Shown: positions 1 to 11,166 of the stretch, in pieces | Position numbering within the stretch: the stretch's first letter is position 1 | Layout of the letters: every line of letters begins with the position of its first letter | Origin: Triticum aestivum | Lineage: Eukaryota > Streptophyta > Magnoliopsida > Poales > Poaceae | DNA length: 64,000 nt | NCBI RefSeq assembly: GCF_018294505.1 | Contig: NC_057797.1 | Location: 126,671,116-126,735,115 of the forward strand | Reading direction: 5' to 3' | The notes under the pieces: model-generated | What the model was told of the DNA's origin: nothing | What the model saw: only the letters and a program-made list of their open reading frames with translations | Databases searched by the model: none | Position numbers and translations under genes: made by a program

Positions 1-557
1 GAAATTAATACTCTAGATGCATGCTGGATAGCGGTCGATGAGTGGAGTAATAGTAGTAGATGCGGGCAGGAGTCGGTATACTTGTCTTGGACGTGATGCC
101 TATATACATGATCATACTTAGATATTCTCATAACTATGCTCAATTCTGTCAATTGCTCAACAGTAATTCGTTCACCCACCGTAAAATATTTATGCTCTTG
201 AGAGAAGCCACTAGTGAAACCTATGGCCCCCGGGTCTATCTTCACCATATTGAACTTCCAATACTTAGTTATTTCCTTTGCTTTTATTTTACTTTGCATC
301 TTTATCACAAAAATACCAAAAATATTATCTTATCATATCTATCAGATCTCACTCTCGTAAGTGACCGTGAAGGGATTGACAACCCCTTATCGCGTTGGTT
401 GCGAGTTATTTGCTTTGTGCAGGTACGAGGGACTCGCGCGTAGCCTCCTGCTGGATTGATACCTTGGTTCTCAAAAACTGAGGGAAATACTTACGCTACT
501 TTGCTGCATCATTTTTTCCTCTTCAAGGAAATCCAACGCAATGCTCAAGAGGTAGTA
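1..557 (+). mobile_element. LTR fragment (3' part), Athila-like gag-PR family, plus orientation
   Basis: This is the downstream part of an LTR of the same family as those at 7795-9380 and 53493-55079. It shares the stretch running from the direct 'ctctagatgcatgctgg' segment to the 'ctcaagaggtag' end. The LTR starts before the window. Its terminal TAGCA appears here as TAGTA, and no PBS follows, so it is truncated at or just after its own end and joins an unrelated LTR piece. It lies in inverted orientation to the LTR at 1085-2665. The short ORFs crossing it are chance. Confidence 0.8.
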
Positions 558-1084
558 GTATTGAGATACCGACGATGGAATCTCGGGCAAGTAACATACC
601 GATGACAAAGGGAACAACGTATGTTGTTATGCGGTTTGACCGATAAAGATCTTCGTAGAATATGTAGGAACCAATATGAGCATCCAGGTTCCGCTATTGG
701 TCATTGACCGGAGATGTGTCTCGGTCATGTCTACATAGTTCTCGAACCCGTAGGGTCCGCATGCTTAACGTTCAGTGACGATCGGTATTATGAGTTTATG
801 TGTTTTGATGTACCGAAGGTTGTTCGGAGTCTCGGATGTGATCACGGGCATGACGAGGAGTCTCGAAATGTTCGATATGTAAAGATCGATATATTGGATG
901 ACTATGTTTGGACATCGGAATGGTTCCGGGTGAGTTCGGGCATTTACCGGAGTACCGGGAGGTTACCAGACCCCCCCGGGAAGTATATGGGCCTTATTGG
1001 GCCATAGTGGGAGAGAGGAGAAGGAAACCTAGGAGGGTCTCCCCCCCAAGCCCAATTCGAATTGGGTGGGGGGACGGCCCCCCT
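558..1084. mobile_element. Unclassified Triticeae LTR fragment
   Basis: About 530 bp of non-coding sequence unrelated to either flank. It resembles the U3/R part of a common Triticeae LTR (phrases such as 'ggaatctcgggcaagtaac' and 'gtaccgaaggttgttcggag') and ends in a GC-rich stretch with C and G runs. I see no LTR terminus, PBS or TSD, so it is a truncated remnant wedged between two oppositely oriented LTR ends. I cannot name the family. The 97-aa ORF at 714-1007 has no recognisable motif and I do not treat it as a gene. Confidence 0.55.
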
Positions 1085-2665
1085 TGCTACCTCTTGAGCA
1101 TTGCGTTGGTTTTCCCCGAAGAGGAAGGGATGATGCAGCAAAGTAGCGTAAGTATTTCCCTCAGTTTTTGAGAACCAAGGTATCAATCTAGTAGGAGGCT
1201 ACGCACGAGTCCCTCGTACCTGCACAAAACAAATAAATCCTCACAACGAACGCGAATAGGGGTTGTCAATCCCTACACGGCCACTTACGAGAGTGAGATC
1301 TGATAGATATGATAAGATAATATTTTTGGTATTTTTGTGATAAAGATGCAAAGTAAAATAAAGGCAAAGTAAAAAGCAAAGGAAATAACTAAGTAGTAGG
1401 AGATTAATATGATAAAGATAGACCCGGGGGCCATAGGTCTCACTAGTGGCTTCTCTCGAGAGCATAAGTATTCTACGGTGGGTGAACAAATTACTGTTGA
1501 GCAATTGACAGAATTGAGCATAGTTATGAGAATATATAGGTATGATCATGTATATAGGCATCACGTCCGAGACAAGTAGAGCGACTCCTGCCTGCATCTA
1601 CTACTATTACTCCACTCATCGACCGTTATCCAGCATGCATCTAGAGTATTAAGTTAAAAACAGAGTAACGCCTTAAGCAAGATGACATGATGTAGAGGGA
1701 TAAACTCATGCAATATGATGAAAACCCCATCTTGTTATCCTCGATGGCAACAATACAATACGTGCCCTGCTGCCCCTACTGTCACTAGGAAAGGACACCG
1801 CAAGATTGAACCCAAAGCTAAGCACTTCTCCCATTGCAAGAAAGATCAATCTAGTAGGCCAAACCAAACTGATAATTCGAAGAGACTTGCAAAGATAACC
1901 AGTCATACATAAAAGAATTCATAGAAGATTCAAATATTATTCATAGATAAACTTGATCATAAACCCACAATTCGTCGGTCTCAACAAACACACCGCAAAA
2001 AGAAGATTACATCGAATAGTTCTCCACAAGAGAGGGGGAGAACATTGTATTGAGATCAAAAAAGAGAGAAGAAGCCATCTAGCTACTAACTATGGACCCG
2101 TAGGTCTAAGGTAAACTACTCACACTTCATCGGAGGGGCTATGGTGTTGATGTAGAAGCCCTCCATGATCGATGCCCCCTCCGGCGAAGCTCCGGAACAG
2201 GCCCCAAGATGGGATCTCGTGGATACAAAAAGTTGCGGCGGTGGAATTAGGTTTTTGGCTCCGTATCTGATCGTTTGGGGGTACGTAGGTATATATAGGA
2301 GGAAGGAGTACGTCGATGGAGAAACATGGGGCCCACGAGGGTGGAGGGCGCGCCTGGGGGGGAGGCGCCCCCCTACCTCGTGGCCTCCTCTTTTGTGTCT
2401 TGACGTAGGGTCCAAGTCTCCCGGGTCTTGTTCGTTAAGAAAATCACATTCCCGAAGGTTTCATTCCATTTGGACTCCGTTTGATATTCCTTTTCTTCGA
2501 AACCCTAAAACAGGCAAAAAAATAGCAATTCTAGGCTGGCCCTCCGGTTAATAGGTTAGTCCCAAAAATAATATAAAAGTGGATAATAAAGCCCAATAAT
2601 GTCCAAAACAGTAGATAATATAGCATGGAGCAATCAAAAATTGTAGATACGTTGGAGACGTATCA
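1085..2665 (-). repeat. 3' LTR of element A (1,581 bp)
   Basis: The boundaries are TG...CA, with the U3 end TGATACGTCTCC (read on the minus strand) at 2665 and the U5 end TAGCA at 1085. A TATATATA box lies at 2290-2297. It matches the LTR at 7795-9380 over its whole length; a hand comparison of the first 300 bp gave about 14 differences. It contains no gene. Confidence 0.88.
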
Positions 2666-2682
2666 AGCATCCCCAAGCTTAA
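2666..2682 (-). other. Polypurine tract of element A
   Basis: On the minus strand the motif AAGCTTGGGGATGC (2667-2680) lies directly upstream of the 3' LTR start. This is the position and base composition expected for the plus-strand primer. The same motif borders the 3' LTR of W, V, Y and X1. Confidence 0.75.
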
Positions 2683-5463
2683 TTCCTGCTCGTCCTCGAG
2701 TAGGTAAATGATAAAAATAGAATTTTTGATGCGGAGTGCTACTTGGCATAATTTTAATGTAATTTTTCTTAATTGTGGTATGAATATTCAGATCCAAAAG
2801 ATTCAAGACAAAAGTTTAATATTGACATAAAAATAATAATGCTTCAAGCATACTAACAAAGCAATCATGTCTTCTCAAAATAGCATGGCCAAAGAAAGTT
2901 ATCCCTACAAAATCATATAGTCTGGCTATGCTCCATCTTCACCACACAAAATATTTAAATCATGCACAACCCCGATGACAAGCCAAGCAATTGTTTCATA
3001 CTTTTGACATTCTCAAAACTTTTTCAATTTTCACACAATACATGAGCGTGAGTCATGGACATATCACAATAGGTGGAATAGAACGGTGGTTGTGGAGAAT
3101 ACAAAAGGGGAGAAGATAGTCTCACATCAACTAGGCATATCAACGGGCTATGGAGGTGCCCATCAATAGATATCAATGTGAGTGAGTAGGGATTGACATG
3201 CAATGGATGCACTAGAGCTATAAGTATATGAAAGCTCAAAAAGAAACTAAGTGGGTGTGCATCTAACTTGCTTGCTCATGAAGACCTAGGGCATTTTGAG
3301 GAAGCCCATCATTGGAATATACAAGCCCAGTTCTATAATGAAAAATTCCCACTAGTATATGAAAGTGATAACATAGAAGACTCTCTATCATGAATATCAT
3401 GGTGCTACTTTGAAGCACAAGTGTGGTAAAAGGATAGTAACATTGTCCCTTCTCTCTTTTTCTCTCATTTTTGGGCCCTTTCTCTCTTTTTTATGGCCTC
3501 TTTTCTTTCTATTTTTTTATTTTTCGTCCGGAGTCTCATCCCGACTTGTGGGGAAATCAAAGTCTCCATCATCCTTTCCTCATTGGGACAATGCTCTAAT
3601 AATGATGATCATCACACTTTTATTTTATTAAAACTCAACAATTACAACTCGATACTTAGAACAAAATATGACTCTATATTAATGCCTCCGGGGGTGTACC
3701 GGGATATGCAATGAATCAAGAGTGACACGTATGAAAGAATTATGAATGGTGGCTTTGCCACAAATACGATGTCGACTACATGATCATGCTAAGCAATATG
3801 ACAATGATGGAGTGTGTCATAATAAACAAAACGGTGGAAAGTTGCATGGCAATATATCTCGGAATGGCTATGGCAATGCCATAATAGGTAGGTATGGTGG
3901 CTGTTTTGAGGAAGGTATATGGTGGGTGTATGATACCGGCGAAAGGTGTGCGGTATTAGAGAGGCTAGCAAAGGTGGAAGGGTGAGAAAAGTGCGTATAA
4001 TCCATGGACTCAACATTAGTCATAAAGAACTCATATACTTATTGCAAAAATCTACAAGATATCAAAGCAAAGTATTACGCACATGCTCCTAGGGGGATAT
4101 ATTGGTAGGAAAATACCATCGCTCGTCCCCGACCGCCACTCATAAGGAAGACAATCAAAAAATAAATCATGCTCTGACTTCATCACATAACGGTTCACCA
4201 TACGTGCATGCTACGGGAATCACAAACTTTAACACAAGTATTTCTCAAATTCGCAGCTACTCAACTAGCACAACTTTAATATCACCATCTTTATATCTCA
4301 AAACAATTATCAAGCATCAAACTTCTCATAGTATTCAACACACTCATAAGAAAGTTTTATTATTAATCTTGTATACCAAGCATATTAGGATTTTAAGCAA
4401 ATTACCATGCTATTTAAGACTCTCAAAATAATCTAAGTGAAACATGAGATATCAATAGTTTCTATAAAACAAATCCACCAACGTGCTCTAAAAGATATAA
4501 GTGAAGTACTAGAGCAAAACCACATAACTCAAAAGATATAAGCGAAGCACATAGAGTATTCTAACATATTCCAAATCATGTATGGCTCTCTCCAAAGGTG
4601 TGTACAGCAAGGATGATTGTGGTAAACTAAAAAGTAAAAACTCAGATCATACAAGACGCTCCAAGCAAAACACATATCATGTGGCGAATAAAAATATAGC
4701 TCCAAGTAAAGTTACCGATAGAAGTAGACGAAAGAGGGGATGCCTTCTGGGGAATCCCCAAGCTTTGGCTTTTAGGTATCCTTAGATTATCTTGGGGGTG
4801 CCATGGGCATCCCCAAGCTTAGGCTCTTGCCACTCCTTGTTCCATAATCCATCAAATCTTTACACAAAACTTAAAGTAGAAAATCTCGTGAGCTCCGTTA
4901 GCGAAAGAAAACAAAAGACCACTTCAAGGTACTGTAATGAACTCATTATTTATTTATATTGGTGTTATAAATACTGTATTACAACTTCTCTATGGTTTAT
5001 AAACTATTTTACTAGCCATAGATTCATCAAAATAAGCAAACAACGCACGAAAAATAGAATCTGTCAAAAACAGAATAGTCTGTAGTAATATGTAGCTAAC
5101 GCAAGATATGGAACCCCAACAATTCTAAAATAAATTGCTGGACGTGAGGAATTTACCTATTAATCATCTTCAAAAAGAATTAACTAAATAGCACTTTCCA
5201 AATAAAAATGACAGAAGTTCTCGTGAGCGCTAAAGTTTCTGTTTTTTACAGCAAGTGTAACAAGACTTTTCCCAAGTCTTCCCAACGGTTCTACTTGGCA
5301 CAAACACTAATTGAACACAAAAAACACAACCAAAACAGAGGCTAGATATATTATTTATTACTAAATAGGAGCAAAAATCAAGGAATAAAAATAAAATTGG
5401 GTTGCCTCCCAACAAGCGCTATCGTTTAACGCCCCTAGCTAGGCATAACAAGCAAGGATAGAT
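2683..5463 (-). other. Non-coding 3' internal region of element A
   Basis: About 2.8 kb between the protease remnant and the PPT without a supportable ORF. It holds polypyrimidine/polypurine stretches near 3450-3530, two extra PPT-like motifs (4752-4765 and 4807-4820), and two copies of an AGATATAAGTGAAG-type motif (4493-4506, 4534-4547). It aligns along its length with the corresponding regions of W, V, Y and X1, although those elements have different ORFs. The conservation suggests a cis-acting or 3'-UTR role, but the sequence does not show which. Confidence 0.7.
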
Positions 5464-7548
5464 CTAGGTATTGCCATCTTTGATAGGCAATCCATAAGTG
5501 GCTCTAATAATAGTTTCATAAGGTAATTTAATTTTATTTCTAGGAAAGTGTTCCATGCCTTTCCTTAATGGAAATTGGAATCTAATATTTCCTTCCTTCA
5601 TATCAATAATTGCACCAATCGTTCTAAGGAAAGGTCTACCAAGAATAATAGGACATGAAGGATTGCAATCTATGTCAAGAAAAATAAAATCTATGGGCAC
5701 ATAATTCTTATTTGCAACAATAAGAACATCATTAATTCTTCCCATAGGTTTCTTAATAGTGGAATCCGCAAGGTACAAGTTTAAAGAGCAATCATCAAAA
5801 TCACGGAAACCTAACAAATCACACAAAGTCTTTGGAATCGTGGAAACACTAGCACCCAAATCACATAAAGCATAGCATTCATGATATTTAATTAATTTTA
5901 ATTCTAATAGTTGGTTCCCACTCATCATAAAGCTTTCTAGGGATAGAAACTTCCAATTCAAGTTTTTCTTCATAAGATTGCATCAAGGCATCAACGATAT
6001 GTTTAGTAAACGCTTTATTTTGACTATAAGCATGAGGAGAATTTAGCACGGATTTCAACAAGGAAATACAATCAATCAAAGAGCAATTTTCATAGTTAAA
6101 TTCCTTGAAATCCATAATAGTGGGTTTAGAAACATCTAGGGTTTTAATTTCTTCAATCCCACTTTTATCAATTTTAGCATCAAGATCAACAAATTCCGAA
6201 TTCTTGGAACGCCTTCTAGGTAAAGGTGGATCATATTCAGTCCCATCATTATAAAGATTCATATTGCAAAACAAAGATTTAATAGGGGATACATCAATAA
6301 CTTTTAGATCTTCATCTTTATTTTCATAGCAACTAGAAGAACACGCTCTTATAAAGGCATCTTTCTTATCACGCATCCTAGCGGTTCTTTCTTTGCACTC
6401 ATCAATGGAAATTCTCATGGCTTTGAGAGACTCATTGACATCATGCTTAGGTGGAATAGATCTAAGTTTCAAAGAATCAACATCAAGAGAAATTCTATCA
6501 ACGTTCCTAGCCAACTCATCAATCTTAAGCAATTTTTCTTCAATCAAAGCATTAAAATTCTTTTGCGAAGTAATAAATTCTTTAATATTAGATTCAAAAT
6601 CAGAGGGCGTCTTATTATAATTTCCATAAGAATTGTTGTAGGAATTACCATAATCAATAGAGGGGTTACTAGGATAAGGCCTAGGATTAAAATTTCCTCT
6701 ATACGCGTTGTTACCAAAATTGTTCCTACCAACAAAATTCACATCCATAGATTCATTATTATTATAAATGAAAGTAGACAAGGGCATATCATTAGGATCA
6801 GAAGAAACACTCTTACTAGCAAATAATTTCATAAGTTCATCCACCTTTCCACTCAAAACATTAATTTCTTCTATCGCATGCATCTTTTTATTAGTAGATC
6901 TTTCAGTATGCCATTGAGAATAATTCACCATAATATTATCTAGGAGTTTAGTAGCTTCTCCTAAAGTGAATTCCATAAAAGTGCCTCCCGCGGCCGAATC
7001 TAAAAGATTTCTAGAAGCAAAATTCAATCCGGCATAAATTTTTTGTATAATCATCCACAAATTTAAACCATGAGTAGGGCAATTATGTATCATTAGTTTC
7101 ATTCTCTCCCAAGCTTGTGCAACATGTTCATGATCAAGTTGCTTAAAATTCATAATATCGTTTCTAATAGAGATGATTTAGCGGGAGGAAAATACTTAGA
7201 GATAAAAGCATCTTTGCACTTATTCCATGAATCAATACTATTTTTAGGCAAAGACGAAAACCAAGCTTTAGCACGACCTTTAAGCGAAAAAGGAAATAGC
7301 TTCAATTTAAAAATATCATTATCCACATCTTTCTTCTTTTGCATATCACACAAATCTATGAAGCTATTTAGATGGGTAGCGGCATCTTCACTAGGAAGGC
7401 CGGAAAACGGATCTTTCATGACAAGATTCAGCAAAGCTGTATTAATTTCACAAGATTCAGCATCGGTAAGAGGAGCAATCGGAGTGCTAATAAAATCAAT
7501 GTTGTTGGTATTGGTGAAGTCACACAATTTAGTATTATCTTGATCCAT
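5464..7548 (-). pseudogene. gag: gag-protease remnant of element A
   Basis: Reads from the Met codon at 7548 to the stop at 5464. The N-terminal part is a Gag capsid-type domain (motif AKAWFSSL at about residue 105), followed by an Asn/Tyr/Gly-rich linker. The C-terminal part is an aspartic protease with the active-site-like string YALCDLGASVS and a second motif, ILGRPFL. It is broken by a 1-nt deletion near 7180 (first frame stops at 7150) and a 4-nt insertion near 5890-5900 that moves the protease to another frame. Family knowledge: Athila Gag packages the RNA and the protease matures it. Here only the linear order can be read, and no RT or integrase follows. The same gene occurs as separate decayed copies in W and X1. 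Confidence 0.88.
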
Positions 7549-7766
7549 TGTGACACTCAAGCAAACTAACACACGAGCAAACAAAAAAGCAAGCGGGCAA
7601 AAGAGGCAAATAGAGAAAGCGAGGGAGGATAGAGAGAGAGAGAGGGCGAATAAAATGGCAAGGGTGAAGTGGGGGAGAGGAAAACGAGAGGCAAATGGCA
7701 AATAATGTAATGCGGGAGATAAGGGTATGTGATGGGTACTTGGTATGTTGACTTTTGCGTAGACCT

Positions 7767-7783
7767 CCCCGGCAACGGCGCCA
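7767..7783 (-). other. PBS of element A (tRNA-Asp type)
   Basis: The minus strand reads TGGCGCCGTTGCCGGGG, complementary to the 3' end of plant tRNA-Asp. That tRNA is the known primer of Athila-type elements. It lies 11 nt inside the 5' LTR end (TAGCA at 7795). V and Y have the same PBS; X1 has it with one mismatch. Confidence 0.85.
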
Positions 7784-7794
7784 GAAATCCTTCT

Positions 7795-9380
7795 TGCTAC
7801 CTCTTGAGCACTGCATTGGTTTTCCCCGAAGAGGAAGGGATGATGCAGCAAAGTAGCGTAAGTATTTCCCTCAATTTTTGAGAACCAAGGTATCAATCCA
7901 GTAGGAGACTACGCGCGAGTCCCTCGTACCTGCACAAAACAAATAAATCCTTGCAACCAACGCGAATAGGGGTTGTCAATCCCTACACAGCCACTTACGA
8001 GAGTGAGATCTGATAGATAGGATAATATAATATTTTTCGTAATTTTTGTGATAAAGATGCAAAGTAAAATAAAGCAAAGTAAAAAAGCAAAGGAAATAAC
8101 TAAGTAGTAGGAGATTAATATGATAAAGATAGACCCGGGGGCCATAGGTTTCACTAGTGGCTTCTCTCGAGAGCATAAGTATTCTACGGTGGGTGAACAA
8201 ATTATTGTTGAGCAATTGACAGAATTGAGCATAGTTATGAGAATATCTAGGTATGATCATGTATATAGGCATCACGTCCGAGACAAGTAGACCGACTCCT
8301 GCCTGCATCTACTATTATTACTCCACTCATCGAACGCTGTCCAGCATGCATCTAGAGTATTAAGTTAAAAACAGAGTAACGCCTTAAGCAAGATGACATG
8401 ATGTAGAAGGATAAACTCTTGCAATATGATGAAAACCCCATCTTGTTATCCTCGATGGCAACAATACAATACGTGCCTTGCTGCCCCTACTATCACTGGG
8501 AAAGGACACCACGAGATTGAACCCAAAGCTAAGCACTTCTCCCATTGCAAGAAAGATCAATCTAGTAGGCCAAACTAAACTGATAATTCGAAGAGACTTG
8601 CCAAGATAACTAATCATACATAAAATAATTCAGAGAAGATTCAAATATTATTCATAGATAGACTTGATCATAAACCCACAATTCATCGATCTCAACAAAC
8701 ACACCGCAAAAAGAAGATTACATCGAATAGTTCTCCACAAGAGAGGAGGAGAACATTGTATTGAGATCAAAAAAGAGAGAAGAAGCCATCTAGCTACTAA
8801 CTATGGACCCGTAGGTCTAAGGTAAACTACTCACACTTCATCGGAGGGGCTATGGTGTTGATGTAGAAGCCCTTCGTGATCGATGCCCCCTCCGGCGAAG
8901 CTCTGGAACAGGCCCCAAGATGGGATCTCGTGGATACAGAAAGTTGCGGTGGTGGAATTAGGGTTTTGGCTCCATATCTGATCGTTTGGGGGTACGTAGG
9001 TATATATAGGAGGAAGGAGTACGTCGATGGAGCAACAGGGGGCCCACGAGGGTAGAGGGCGCGCCGGGGGGGGGGGTAGGCGTGCCCCCTACCTCGTGGC
9101 CTCCTCTTTTCTTTCTTGACGTAGGGTCCAAGTCTCCCGGGTCTTGTTCGTTGAGAAAATCACGTTCCCGAAGGTTTCATTTCGTTTGGACTCCGTTTGA
9201 TATTCCTTTTCTTCGAAACCCTAAAACAGGCAAAAAACAACAATTTTGGGCTGGGCCTCCGGATAATAGGTTAGTTCCAAAAATAATATAAAAGTGGATA
9301 ATAAAGCCCAATAATGTCCAAAACAGTAGATAATATAGCATGGAGCAATCAAAAATTATAGATACGTTGGAGACGTATCA
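7795..9380 (-). repeat. Shared LTR: 5' LTR of element A and 3' LTR of element W (1,586 bp)
   Basis: Read on the minus strand it starts TGATACGTCTCC at 9380 and ends TAGCA at 7795. On its U5 side is the PBS and gag of element A; on its U3 side (9381 onward) is the PPT and 3' internal region of a second element. One LTR therefore serves two internal domains. The TSD that should separate two independent insertions is absent on both sides. Confidence 0.85.
9001..9008 (-). promoter_or_regulatory. TATA box of the shared LTR
   Basis: TATATATA in a 'cctatatatacc' context (minus strand), about 375 bp downstream of the LTR start. The matching position in the sister LTRs is 2290-2297 here, and 53858-53865 and 60564-60571 in X1. 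It is the likely Pol II promoter marking the U3/R boundary. No transcript evidence is available. Confidence 0.5.
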
Positions 9381-9502
9381 AGCATCCCCAAGCTTAATTC
9401 CTGCTCGTCCTCGAGTAGGTAAATGATAAAAACAGAATGTTTGATGCGGAGTGCTACTTGGCATAATTTTAATGTAATTCTTCTTAATTGTGGTATGAAT
9501 AT

Positions 9503-11166
9503 TGATGTCTACTACACAACCTTCTTCTTGTAGACGTTGTTGGGCCTCCAAGTGCAGAGGTTTGTAGGACAATAGCAAATTTCCCTCAAGTGGATGACCT
9601 AAGGTTTATCAATCCGTAGGAGGTGTAGGATGAACATGGTCTCTCTCAAGCAACCCTGCAACCAAATAACAAAGAGTCTCTTGTGTCCCCAACACACCCA
9701 ATACAATGGTAAATTGTATAAGTGCACTAGTTCGGCGAAGAGATGGCGATACAAGTGATATATGGATAGTAGATAAAGGTATTTGTAATCTAAAATTATA
9801 AAAACAGCAAGGTAACTAATGATAAAAGTGAGCGTAAACGGTATTGCAATGCGTTGAAACAAGGCCTAGGGTTCATACTTTCGCTAGTGCAAGTTCCCTC
9901 AACAATAATAACATAATTGGATCACATAACTATCCCTCAACATGCAACAAAGAGTCACTCCAAAGTCACTAATAGCGGAGAACGAACGAAGAGATTATGG
10001 TAGGGTATGAAACCACCTCAAAGTTATTCTTTCCAATCAATCTGTTGGGCTATTCCTATAAGTGTCACAAACAGCCCTAGAGTTCGTACTAGAATAACAC
10101 CTTAAGACACAAATCAACCAAAACCCTAATGTCACCTAGATACTCCAATGTCACCTCAAGTATTCGTGGGTATGATTATACGATATGCATCACACAATCT
10201 CAGATTCATCTATTCAACCAACACATAAAACCTCAAAGAGTGCCCCAAAGTTTCTATCGGAGAATCACGGCGAAAACGTGTGCCAACCCCTATGCATAGG
10301 TTCATGGGAGGAACCCGCAAGTTGATCACCAAAACATACATCAAGTGAATCACGTGGCATCCCATTGTCACCATAGATATGCACGGCAAGACATACGTCA
10401 AGTGTTCTCAAATCTTTAAAGACTCAATCCGATAAGATAACTTCAAAGGGGGAAACTCAATCCATTACAAGAGAGTAGAGGGGGAAGAAAACATCATAAG
10501 ATCCAACTATAATAGCAAAGCTCGTGATACATCAAGATCGTATCACCTCAAGAACACGAGAGAGAGAGAGAAATCAAACACATAGCTACTGGTACATACC
10601 CTCAACCCCGAGGGAGAACTACTCCCTCCTCATCATGGAGAGCACCGGGATGATGAAGATGGCCACCGGAGAGGGATTCCCCCTCCGGCAGGGTGCCGGA
10701 ACGGGTCTAGATTGGCTTTCGGTGGCTACAGAGGCTTTTGGCGGCGGAACTCCCGATCTATTGTGCTCCCCAATGTTTTTAGGGTATATGGAGATATATA
10801 GGTGGAAGAAGTACGTCAGGGGCCACGAGGGGCCCATGAGGGTGGAGAGCGCGCCCTAGGGGGGTGGGCGCGCCCCCTACCTCGTGGCCTCCTCGAAGCT
10901 TCCCTTACATGCACTTCAAGTCTTCTGGGCTTCTTTCCTTCCAAAAATGAGTTCCGTGAAGTTTCAGGTCAATTGGACTCCGTTTGATTTTCCTTTTCTT
11001 CGAAACCCTAAAACAAGGTAAAAACATAAACTGGCACTAGGCTCTGGGTTAATAGGTTAGTCCCAAAAATGATATAAAAGTGTATAATAAAGCCCATAAA
11101 CATCCAAAATAGTAGATAATATAGCATGGAGCAATCAAAAATTATAGATACATTGGAGACGTATCA
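9503..11166 (-). repeat. 3' LTR of element V (1,664 bp)
   Basis: Plus-strand termini are TGATGTCTAC at 9503 and ...GTATCA at 11166. It is preceded by the TSD AATAT. A TATA-like ATATATA is at 10794-10800, and an AG microsatellite lies near 10558-10570. It pairs with 16589-18238. It contains no gene. Confidence 0.88.

Larger units (their letters stand above)
1085..9380 (-). mobile_element. Element A: Athila-like gag-protease LTR retrotransposon (likely Sabrina/WHAM group)
   Basis: Complete minus-strand element of 8,296 bp: 5' LTR 7795-9380, PBS, gag-PR remnant 7548-5464, about 2.8 kb of non-coding DNA, PPT and 3' LTR 1085-2665. There is no RT, RNase H or integrase anywhere between the LTRs, so it is non-autonomous. 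No TSD is seen: the base pairs outside the LTRs are CCCCT on the left and AGCAT on the right, and the right ones are the PPT side of another internal domain. The right LTR is therefore shared with element W, giving an LTR-internal-LTR-internal array. Confidence 0.85.

Noticed and set aside
714..1007. 97-codon ORF in the left LTR fragment
   Set aside because: Lies in LTR-type non-coding sequence with no motif; overlapping ORFs of similar size occur in other frames.
6443..6826. 127-codon plus-strand ORF inside the A gag, and similar at 62822-63202
   Set aside because: Antisense shadow of the Asn/Tyr-rich gag linker; it tracks the real minus-strand gene.
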